Shown one piece after another: positions 1 to 5,034 of a stretch of DNA of 5,034 nucleotides (its first letter is position 1; every line of letters begins with the position of its first letter). Source of the DNA: Acidobacteriota bacterium (GTDB lineage Bacteria; Acidobacteriota; Thermoanaerobaculia; Multivoradales; SZUA-115); assembly GCA_003231035.1 (NCBI GenBank), contig QIHU01000625.1:1-5034 (forward strand). The letters run 5' to 3'. The notes under the pieces are model-generated. The model was not told the origin of the DNA. It saw only the letters and a list, made by a program, of their open reading frames with translations, and did no database searches. Both the position numbers and the translations under genes were made by a program.

Positions 1-829
1 TCGCCAGGGTGAAATCCAACCGTTCGGCCAACTCCGCGCTGGCCGCCACGGCGCCGGGGTTGTCGGCGAACAGCCGCTCCATCTCGGCGTGGGTACGCAG
101 GTGGCGCTGGCGGTTGACCGCCAGGAGCCGGCCGGCTTCGTCGAGATGGGTGCGGTGACGAATGGCGGTGAAGACATCGTAGAGCGGCTTGTCCTCAGGC
201 TTGGCGTAGCGCACCCCGTTGGTGGCGAGCGGCGGCAGGCGCAAGCGTTGGGCCAAATCGATCAAGGCGGCGTTGCGGTGCTCTTGCTGGCGCCGGCCGT
301 GGCGTTGTAGCTCAACGTGCAAACGGCCGTCGAAGAGGGCGGCGAGGCGCTCCAGCTGTCGTCGCGCCAGCGCCATGCCGCCGCTCGCCAAGGCGCGCGC
401 CAGGGGCCCTTCCTCGCCGCCGGTCAAACAGTGCAGCCCGCCGGCATGGGCCGCGAGCATGGCGCGATCGACTCTGGCCTGCCCCTTCGGGCGACCGCGC
501 GCGGCGGCGGTCAACAGCCGACAGAGGTTGCGATACCCGGCACGGCTTTCGACCAGCACGGTGAGCCGACTAGGGTTGGGTGGGTGGGCAAGGCTGGGCG
601 CGGGAGATGGCTCGTCGAGCACCAGTTCGGCTCCGACCAGCGCTTTGATGCCCGCTTCCCGAGCGGCGCGATAGAAGCGCGGCGCCCCATAGACGCCATT
701 GGTGTCGGTCAGCGCCACGGCCGGCAACCCCAAGGCCGCCGCCTGCTCGATCAACTCCTCCGGCTGCGAGGAACCGTCCAGAAAAGAGAAGGCGGAGGCG
801 GCATGGAGTTCGGTGTAATGGGTGGGCAC
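1..829 (-). CDS. dnaE2: Error-prone DNA polymerase III alpha subunit (DnaE2/ImuC type), N-terminal part, truncated by window edge
   Basis: This is the N-terminal 276 residues of a C-family replicative-type polymerase. DnaE2 enzymes do translesion, mutagenic synthesis, usually with ImuA/ImuB after DNA damage. What is visible is the PHP domain: an opening YTELHAASAFSFLDGSS block (residues 5-21), ALTDTNGVYG (39-48), GIKALVGAEL (60-69), LHVELQRHG (170-178) and LATNGVRY (201-208), followed by DVFTAIRHRTHLDEAGRLL (218-236). This layout fits DnaE2 better than DnaE1. The palm, polymerase active site and C-terminus lie beyond the left edge. I chose the GTG at 827-829 because it is the only usual start codon between the upstream in-frame TAA (890-892) and the conserved block; it has no clear Shine-Dalgarno sequence. 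The PHP metal site looks degenerate: HAA (9-11) where active PHP domains have HxH, and DT (42-43) where they have DH. It follows gdx by 60 bp on the same strand. No imuA, imuB or lexA is visible. DnaE1 is the main alternative. Confidence 0.87.
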   Translation of the reverse strand, partial: MPTHYTELHAASAFSFLDGSSQPEELIEQAAALGLPAVALTDTNGVYGAPRFYRAAREAGIKALVGAELVLDEPSPAPSLAHPPNPSRLTVLVESRAGYRNLCRLLTAAARGRPKGQARVDRAMLAAHAGGLHCLTGGEEGPLARALASGGMALARRQLERLAALFDGRLHVELQRHGRRQQEHRNAALIDLAQRLRLPPLATNGVRYAKPEDKPLYDVFTAIRHRTHLDEAGRLLAVNRQRHLRTHAEMERLFADNPGAVAASAELAERLDFTLA

Positions 830-889
830 GCGGAAAGCGTAAATGAGGCGTAAATTGAAGTCAACCGCATATCGACGATGCCCCCATGT

Positions 890-1207
890 TTACTGCTCGC
901 TGAGGAAGAGCCCGATCGAGCCCAGAACGATCAAGAGCAGCGACACCAAACGCAGCGGCGTTGCCGGCTCGCGCAGGAACAGCAAACCGATCAAGGCCAC
1001 TCCCACGGCGCCGATTCCGACCCACACCGCGTAGGCGGTTCCCGCTGGGATCGTGCGTATAGCGAAGGCCAGAACGACCAAGCTCAGCGCGTAGGCAACC
1101 ACCGCGGTGATGCTCGGCCCGGGGCGGCTGAAGCCGTCAGAGAACTTGAGGCTGATCGCCCAGACGATCTCGAGCAGCCCGGCTAGAAAGAGGTACAACC
1201 ATGCCAT
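890..1207 (-). CDS. gdx: SMR-family guanidinium exporter (Gdx/SugE subtype)
   Basis: A 105-residue inner-membrane protein with four hydrophobic helices, the standard size of small multidrug resistance transporters, which work as antiparallel dimers exchanging substrate for protons. The sequence is close to E. coli SugE/Gdx from end to end: AGLLEIVWAISLK near the N-terminus, GTAYAVWVGIGAVG in helix 3 and LIVLGSIGL in helix 4. The residues that define the guanidinium-exporter subtype fall at the canonical positions: Glu13, Trp16, Ser42, Tyr59 and Trp62. This argues for guanidinium export over the broad quaternary-ammonium Qac/EmrE subtype. I start at the ATG at 1205-1207. A GTG lies directly before it (1208-1210), but the ATG gives the same length (105) and the same Glu13 register as E. 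coli SugE. The Shine-Dalgarno sequence is weak. The 594-aa gene ends 26 bp upstream, so co-transcription is likely. I see no guanidine riboswitch in that short gap. Confidence 0.95.
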   Translation of the reverse strand: MAWLYLFLAGLLEIVWAISLKFSDGFSRPGPSITAVVAYALSLVVLAFAIRTIPAGTAYAVWVGIGAVGVALIGLLFLREPATPLRLVSLLLIVLGSIGLFLSEQ

Positions 1208-1233
1208 CACTCGACTCTATCCGAGGGGCACCG

Positions 1234-3018
1234 CTAGCAAGCTAGGCGGAGGTTCCGCTGAGGGCCACCCGATTGGCGCACCCCCTCCTGTAGGGCCACC
1301 TGGAGTTCCTGTCGGATGTGCCGTGGCACCCCGTTCAACCCCTTGCCAGCGAGCAGCGGGTGCCAAGGACCAGCGAGGACGGCGTCGGTGAGGGCGCACA
1401 ACCCGGGTCCGTCGTGGCGGATCTCTCCATAGCAGAAGGTCCGCGTGAGCCAGCGGAAGACGGTGCGCACCTCGGCCTGCCTGGCATCGCCTCGGCGCAG
1501 CGCCCGGTAGGCTTGGGCCGCCTTCGAGGTGGCAATGAGATCCTCGCTCAGACCGCCGAGAATGCGGGACAAAGCCCGTTCGCGTTCATCGTGGCCGGGC
1601 AACGCTTGGATGGCCCTGTGCGTCGCTCGTCGCACGCCGCCAAGGAGGAACCCGACATCCTTGGCCAAGGGTTCATGACCAGCTCTCAGGAGACCGTCAC
1701 CGGCGGCGTTGGCGTTGTCGCTCAGCCGATCGAGGGCTCCATAGCGGTGCTCACCAATGCCGAGAAACTCCTGCATCGCCTCGATCGCTAACTGCGAGGC
1801 CCGATCACTTTGGCGCAGGACGACCAAGTTGAGAAACTCCGCGATCAGATCTCCACCGAAGCGGGTCGGCGCCGAGCTGGAGCGGCCTCCGGCCGTCGAC
1901 AAGGCGCGGATCAAGGCGCAAGGTTGGGCGCGGAAGATCTTCGCGGCGGCTAACCGCATCGGTTCTTCGCAGCGCCACAGTGGATTGTCCAGAGCGACGA
2001 CCACATGGCTGAAGGCGCAGAAACTCAGCGTCGGCTTGGAGTCGGCGCGGTTCTTGAAGATGGCCACCTGTTCGAGGAAACGGACCACGTCGTGGTGGAT
2101 GTCCTGGTGGATCCCAAAGTTGGCGATGTAGCCTGTGTAGGCGAGCGCATCGCGGCCTGGTGCCAAGAGGCTGGCCCAGAAGTCCTGGCGCAGTTGGGGG
2201 CGCCACGCCGCCATTCTCGCCAGGATCGGATGCGGGGCCACCATCGCTCCGGTCGCCATGGAGATGGCACGGGCGAGGTCGGGAGCTTGCGGCGCGCGGG
2301 CGTCAAAAGAGGGCAGGTAGTGGTCGACAAACCACCGTTTGACCAACTCGGAGCCGCAGCGCGCCACCAGCCATCCGGCCATCTGTGCACGCGACTGGTC
2401 GCCATTGACGAACTCGTGGGTCGGTCGGGTCATCAGCTCTTCGAACAGGGTGCTCAGCGCGGGGTGAGTCGGGCCGTAGACTTCGGCCACTTTTCCCAAC
2501 GCCAAAGCGAAGAGAGCCATCCGGCCGGTGAGGTATTGCGAACCTGGCCGGCGAGGATGGCCGGCGCAGAGCAAGGCGTACTCGGCCAAGGCGGCCAGAG
2601 TCTTGCCGCTGACCGCGCTGAACAGCCGGGCCAGACTCTCGGCATCGAAGGCATCGTAAACGGCCACCAGAATTGCCGTGGAGCGATTGAGTTCATCGGT
2701 CGAAGAGGCCCGCCCACCTGTCGGGGTGGGGTCATGCGCGACGAGCGTCTCAGCGAGCAGTTCTGGCCCGACCTCGCGCAACATGGTGCTGCTGGCTTGG
2801 TGGTGATTGCTGAACAGAAGAAGAAAGCGCTCTAGAGCAACTCCCCGTTGGTGCGGATTCTGAAGCCTGCGCACCCGTTGGGCGGCAACCTCCGGGGAGG
2901 GCAGAGGCGCCGCGGCGGTCCCGGCGGGTCCTACAACGGCTGATCTTTGGGGAAGAGCGGTGAGCCCAAGAGGAGCAGCGAGGGGGCGTGGACCAGTGTG
3001 GAGGTAGGGCTTGTGCAT
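1234..3018 (-). CDS. Hypothetical protein, 594 aa, no recognised family
   Basis: I do not recognise this protein. It looks soluble: there is no signal peptide and no convincing membrane segment. From about residue 55 onward it appears mostly alpha-helical, with many Ala/Leu-rich amphipathic stretches, for example 126-152, 166-180, 405-419 and 476-507. Such all-helical architecture could be a repeat scaffold, but I could not define a repeat unit. A histidine-rich patch, IHQDIHHD (303-310), and a Cys/Trp segment around LWRCEEP (347-353) stand out; no known catalytic motif is evident. The first 45 or so residues are rich in Pro and Ala and look disordered, and their codons use G/C at the third position only about half the time, clearly less than the strongly biased body. 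The ATG at 3016-3018 has a plausible GGGGA Shine-Dalgarno sequence six bases upstream, so I keep it; Met79 is a possible later start. The body's codon bias supports this strand being coding, despite long antisense frames. It probably leads a transcript with gdx and dnaE2. Confidence 0.85.
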   Translation of the reverse strand: MHKPYLHTGPRPLAAPLGLTALPQRSAVVGPAGTAAAPLPSPEVAAQRVRRLQNPHQRGVALERFLLLFSNHHQASSTMLREVGPELLAETLVAHDPTPTGGRASSTDELNRSTAILVAVYDAFDAESLARLFSAVSGKTLAALAEYALLCAGHPRRPGSQYLTGRMALFALALGKVAEVYGPTHPALSTLFEELMTRPTHEFVNGDQSRAQMAGWLVARCGSELVKRWFVDHYLPSFDARAPQAPDLARAISMATGAMVAPHPILARMAAWRPQLRQDFWASLLAPGRDALAYTGYIANFGIHQDIHHDVVRFLEQVAIFKNRADSKPTLSFCAFSHVVVALDNPLWRCEEPMRLAAAKIFRAQPCALIRALSTAGGRSSSAPTRFGGDLIAEFLNLVVLRQSDRASQLAIEAMQEFLGIGEHRYGALDRLSDNANAAGDGLLRAGHEPLAKDVGFLLGGVRRATHRAIQALPGHDERERALSRILGGLSEDLIATSKAAQAYRALRRGDARQAEVRTVFRWLTRTFCYGEIRHDGPGLCALTDAVLAGPWHPLLAGKGLNGVPRHIRQELQVALQEGVRQSGGPQRNLRLAC

Positions 3019-3024
3019 GGCACG

Positions 3025-3029
3025 TCCCC
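3025..3029 (-). promoter_or_regulatory. Ribosome binding site of the 594-aa gene
   Basis: The minus strand reads GGGGA followed by six bases (CGTGCC) and then ATG. The spacing is good and the match to the anti-Shine-Dalgarno sequence is moderate. It supports the long start at 3018 over internal Met79, which has no purine-rich element just upstream. Confidence 0.5.
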
Positions 3030-3070
3030 GAGAGCCAGCCGCCTAGTTTTCGCTGGGGGGCCAGTGGACC

Positions 3071-3086
3071 CGCCCAAGAGAGGGCG
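3071..3086 (-). other. Small inverted repeat in the predicted leader of the 594-aa gene
   Basis: CGCCC and GGGCG flank a six-base loop, giving a five-pair GC stem that would sit in the 5' leader about 50 bases before the start codon. It is too small to assign to any known riboswitch or attenuator class and may be chance in GC-rich DNA. Confidence 0.25.
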
Positions 3087-3113
3087 ATACCTTTCTACTC
3101 TGAGGTGCCACGG

Positions 3114-3143
3114 AGTCTAGGACTAACGATCTATGTTTGTCAA
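3114..3143 (-). promoter_or_regulatory. Sigma70-like promoter candidate for the 594-aa gene / gdx / dnaE2 unit
   Basis: On the minus strand a perfect TTGACA -35 box (3138-3143) is followed by an 18-base spacer and TAGACT (3114-3119), a 4-of-6 match to TATAAT. Initiation would fall near 3107, leaving a leader of roughly 90 bases before the ATG at 3018. The surroundings are locally AT-rich in an otherwise GC-rich window. This is a consensus match only, with no functional evidence. Confidence 0.5.
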
Positions 3144-3167
3144 TATTGCCATGGAGCGACCTGTCAA
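3140..3167 (-). promoter_or_regulatory. Second, overlapping sigma70-like promoter candidate
   Basis: Another perfect TTGACA lies at 3162-3167 on the minus strand, with a 16-base spacer to TATTGA (3140-3145), a weak -10 whose last bases overlap the next TTGACA box. It is weaker than the downstream candidate because of the short spacer and poor -10 match. The two TTGACA boxes are 24 bases apart in the same orientation. Confidence 0.3.
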
Positions 3168-3220
3168 GGAGATCACGGCTGCCCACTGCCGGCAGGCGGG
3201 GGCCAAGTGTTGCCACCAAC

Positions 3221-3254
3221 GACCACGGGGCACGCCCTAGCGTGCCCCGTGGTC
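3221..3254 (-). terminator. Perfect 14-bp stem hairpin, probable transcription terminator
   Basis: GACCACGGGGCACG (3221-3234) and its exact reverse complement (3241-3254) flank a six-base CCCTAG loop. The stem is strongly GC-rich and lies 23 bases past the stop codon of the IPTL-CTERM gene, where a terminator for the add/IPTL unit is expected. Neither strand has a run of T after the hairpin, so it is not a textbook intrinsic terminator. It could act with Rho, protect the 3' end of the mRNA, or be a protein-binding palindrome. I favour transcript-end function because of its position. Confidence 0.6.
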
Positions 3255-3277
3255 CCAATCGTTGTTGAATGAGAGTC

Positions 3278-4009
3278 TTAGGTCGTCTGGCGGCGGCGCA
3301 TCAACAAGAGTGCGGCGCCAGCGACGAGGCCGATCAGCAGGGTGAGACCGAGCGGCGAGAGGGTCGGAATCTCGGCACCGCCGACCGGCGGCGGCGGCGC
3401 GGTGATGGTCACCGAGATGTCATCCAAGTTGAAGTTGGTGTTACCGACGGTGCCATGGCCACCGCGGAAGAGCAGGTTGTGGGCCGCGCCATCCGCAAAG
3501 GCGGAGAGGTCGACGGAATCCATCGTGTACCCGGCCGCGAAGGCCGCGTCGTTCGACAGAATCGTCTTCTGGACGGCGCTGTCCATCTCGACGGTGAACG
3601 GATCCGCACCGCCACCGTCAGCACCGATCCAAAGGAAGTAGTCGAGAGAAACCGTTGTTCCGCTAGTGAAAGTAATGCCTTGGTCCACCGAACCGGTCTC
3701 GGTCACGCCAGCGCCAGCGCCACCAAACCAGCACCACCAAATACCCGTGTTGGGGCCGGCGGTGCCGCCGCCGGTACCGCAGCTTCCCGCATCGCACAGA
3801 GGCGTGCCGAAGTTGAGCGAGGCTTCGTTCCAGAAGGGGTTCGGGGTGGCGGCTTCGAAGCTGCCGTCTTCCACCATGTCGAGTGCTTCGAAGTTGGAAG
3901 CGTAACCGGGCTGGTTCGGGCTCGGGTTCGGCTTGCGGGTGGTTTGGGCCATGGAAATGGCCGGAACTAACAGGAGTGCAGTGGCCCAAACAAGAGTCTT
4001 CTTGCTCAT
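3278..4009 (-). CDS. Secreted protein with IPTL-CTERM sorting signal
   Basis: A 243-residue exported protein. Residues 1-21 form a Sec signal peptide (MSKK, a hydrophobic core, then AISMA before Gln22 as the likely cleavage site). A short Pro/Asn-rich linker follows. The ectodomain (about 45-202) contains DGSFEAATPNPFWNEASLNFG, LCDAGSCG (Cys72, Cys77), IWWCWFGG (90-97) and, near its end, NTNFNLDDISVTI (190-202). Its beta-rich, Gly/Thr/Asp pattern resembles jelly-roll carbohydrate-binding domains, which is an inference. A PPPP linker (205-208) leads to EIPTLSPLG (213-221), a hydrophobic helix (222-237) and RRR (238-240): the three-part IPTL-CTERM signal, known to be handled by exosortase H. 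Position 7 of the motif is Leu, where many members have Trp. The protein would therefore be cleaved and anchored or modified at the envelope surface. The start is supported by GAGGAG 11 bases upstream. No exosortase gene is in the window. The ligand is unknown. Confidence 0.92.
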   Translation of the reverse strand: MSKKTLVWATALLLVPAISMAQTTRKPNPSPNQPGYASNFEALDMVEDGSFEAATPNPFWNEASLNFGTPLCDAGSCGTGGGTAGPNTGIWWCWFGGAGAGVTETGSVDQGITFTSGTTVSLDYFLWIGADGGGADPFTVEMDSAVQKTILSNDAAFAAGYTMDSVDLSAFADGAAHNLLFRGGHGTVGNTNFNLDDISVTITAPPPPVGGAEIPTLSPLGLTLLIGLVAGAALLLMRRRQTT

Positions 4010-4020
4010 CTCTCGGTAGT

Positions 4021-4026
4021 CTCCTC
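4021..4026 (-). promoter_or_regulatory. Ribosome binding site of the IPTL-CTERM gene
   Basis: The minus strand has GAGGAG 11 bases before the ATG at 4007-4009. The spacing is slightly long, but the match is strong and it is the best element in the 71-bp gap after add. A purine-rich GAGAG also directly abuts the ATG. I found no convincing promoter or terminator in this gap, so translation from an add read-through transcript is possible. Confidence 0.6.
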
Positions 4027-4080
4027 GCGTTCAGAATGAAAGAATTTGTCCAAGAAAGCTACCAGATGTAGGGAAATGAA

Positions 4081-5034
4081 TCAAGAAGACGACGGTGGTT
4101 GAGGGGAGAGCAATGCCGCCCGCTCGTCGTCGGTCAGGAAGGCGGTGGCCACCGCGTTCTCTTGCAATTGGCGCAGGTTCGCTTCGCTCAAACCGAGTTC
4201 AGATCGGCAAATTCGGTACTCGTGAGCGAGATCGATTCCCGAAATGCTGGGGTCGTCGGTACTCAGCGTGGCGAGCAAACCGCGATCGAGGAAGGCGGGC
4301 AGTGGGTGCTGACGGTAGCTCTGAATGGTACTGGTTTGGAGATTGCTGGTCGGGCAACACTCGAGGGCGATGCCATGCCGCGCCAAGAGGTCGAGAGTCG
4401 ACTCGTCTTCGATCGCCCGGACCCCATGGCCGATCCGCTCAGCACCCAACTCCTCGACCGCCTGCCGCACACTCTGCGCCCCAGCGGCCTCCCCGGCGTG
4501 GACCACGCGATGGAGGCCGGCCTCGGCTGCCTTCTGAAAGTGCTCGACGAAGAGGGCGCCCGGATAGTTCGCCTCGTCCCCAGCCAGATCGAGCGCCACG
4601 ACCCCACGATGGCGACAGCGAATGGCGGCATCCAACTCGAGATGACCGATCTCGGTCCCATAGTTGCGCGAAATGATGCCGATCAACTTGGCCTTCACCG
4701 GTAGATGAGCGGCCTCTTCGAGGCCATCGCAGATCGCCTCGGTCACACCGACCGGATCGAGGGAGTGCGTTTCAGCCATGAAGTACGGCGAAAAGCGCAG
4801 CTCGATGTAGTCGATACCCTCCGCGGCGGCATCTTCCAGGTTCTCCCGAGCAATGCGGCGTACCGCGTCATAGTCCACCAAGATGCGCAGCATCAACTCA
4901 AACTTGGCCAGGAAGGCGAGCAAGTCAGCCTCTTTGTTCATCACCTGCACGTGCGGTCGCAGCCCTTCCTCCGTCCAGTCCGGCAAGTCGAGCCGGTGCT
5001 GGCGAGCCAGATCCAGAATCGTACTCAGCCGAAT
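4081..5034 (-). CDS. add: Adenosine deaminase, N-terminus beyond window edge
   Basis: This enzyme hydrolyses adenosine (and deoxyadenosine) to inosine and ammonia in cytoplasmic purine salvage, using a zinc-bearing TIM barrel. 317 residues are visible, against about 333 in E. coli Add, and similarity runs to the C-terminus. The frame is open to the right edge, starting IRLSTILDLARQHRLDLPDW, which in this family directly follows the HxHLDG metal-binding motif. The true start and those two His ligands therefore lie about 20 codons outside; a TTG at 4984-4986 should not be taken as the start. Seen here are ELRFSP, LDLAGDE, HAGEAAG (His and catalytic Glu at 4489-4500), IGHG (His near 4426-4428), CPTSN and STDDP (zinc and catalytic Asp pair near 4252-4257). 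All remaining zinc and active-site residues are present, so the enzyme looks functional. ALDLAGDE and the E. coli-like layout favour adenosine over adenine deaminase. The TGA stop lies 71 bp before the IPTL-CTERM gene. Confidence 0.96.
   Translation of the reverse strand: MRLSTILDLARQHRLDLPDWTEEGLRPHVQVMNKEADLLAFLAKFELMLRILVDYDAVRRIARENLEDAAAEGIDYIELRFSPYFMAETHSLDPVGVTEAICDGLEEAAHLPVKAKLIGIISRNYGTEIGHLELDAAIRCRHRGVVALDLAGDEANYPGALFVEHFQKAAEAGLHRVVHAGEAAGAQSVRQAVEELGAERIGHGVRAIEDESTLDLLARHGIALECCPTSNLQTSTIQSYRQHPLPAFLDRGLLATLSTDDPSISGIDLAHEYRICRSELGLSEANLRQLQENAVATAFLTDDERAALLSPQPPSSS

Noticed and set aside
317..853. Plus-strand open frame (178 codons) over the left end
   Set aside because: It lies antisense to the clear DnaE2 PHP domain and its product has no recognisable features.
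855..864. TTGA-AG-TCAA short palindrome-like element between gdx and dnaE2 as a possible operator
   Set aside because: Four-base half-sites with a two-base centre occur often by chance, and it does not match a LexA box that I can name.
1234..1245. CTAGC-AA-GCTAG inverted repeat at the end of the 594-aa gene as a terminator
   Set aside because: The two-base loop is too small, the stem is only five pairs, no T-run follows, and gdx begins within 30 bases, so termination here is unlikely.
2005..2835. Long plus-strand open frame (276 codons) antisense to the 594-aa gene
   Set aside because: It is a GC-rich antisense shadow: the minus-strand frame has the third-position G/C bias, continuous helical composition and a usable Shine-Dalgarno sequence, while this product is low-complexity Gly/Arg-rich without family features.
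3186..3195. CTGCCGGCAG 10-bp palindrome in the intergenic region
   Set aside because: It is short and GC-rich, expected by chance in such DNA, with no spacing relation to a second copy.
3043..3258. Possible 71-residue minus-strand small protein in the intergenic region
   Set aside because: It would span the perfect hairpin and both promoter candidates, and its composition is that of random GC-rich sequence.
3269..3970. Plus-strand open frame (233 codons) antisense to the IPTL-CTERM gene
   Set aside because: The minus-strand product has a signal peptide and a full sorting tail; the plus-strand product is Gly/Arg/Glu-rich with no features.
4010..4080. Possible promoter for the IPTL-CTERM gene in the AT-richer gap after add
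   Set aside because: The best -35-like element (TGGACA) has no acceptable -10 at 15-19 bases, so I could not support one.
4099..4704. Plus-strand open frame (201 codons) antisense to add
   Set aside because: The minus strand matches adenosine deaminase motif by motif, so this is a shadow frame.

Overview
This window holds five genes, all on the minus strand. Three are complete and two run off the edges. GC content and third-position G/C are high. One gene encodes a secreted protein ending in an IPTL-type PEP-CTERM-like sorting signal, so the source is probably a Gram-negative, exosortase-bearing bacterium. The style of that protein resembles what is common in Acidobacteriota (Thermoanaerobaculia-like lineages), but that placement is an inference and not proven by the sequence.

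In transcription order, from high to low coordinates: (1) an adenosine deaminase gene (add, 4081-5034), whose first codons, including the N-terminal HxH metal-ligand motif, lie beyond the right edge; (2) 71 bp downstream, a 243-aa secreted protein (3278-4009) with a signal peptide, a probable beta-sandwich ectodomain and an IPTL-CTERM tail; (3) a 259-bp intergenic stretch (3019-3277) with a perfect 14-bp inverted repeat, probably the end of the add/IPTL transcript, followed by two overlapping sigma70-like promoter candidates facing the next gene; (4) a 594-aa protein of no recognised family (1234-3018); (5) 26 bp further on, a 105-aa SMR transporter of the Gdx/SugE guanidinium-exporter subtype (890-1207); (6) 60 bp further on, the N-terminal 276 residues of an error-prone DNA polymerase III alpha subunit, DnaE2/ImuC type (1-829), cut by the left edge.

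The tight spacing and shared direction of the 594-aa gene, gdx and dnaE2 suggest one transcription unit starting near position 3107. The add and IPTL-CTERM genes may form a second unit. I see no CRISPR array, tRNA, rRNA, insertion sequence or clear mobile element. The least explained parts are the 594-aa orphan protein, its pairing with gdx and dnaE2, and the IPTL-CTERM ectodomain. I found no convincing new multi-gene system in the window.
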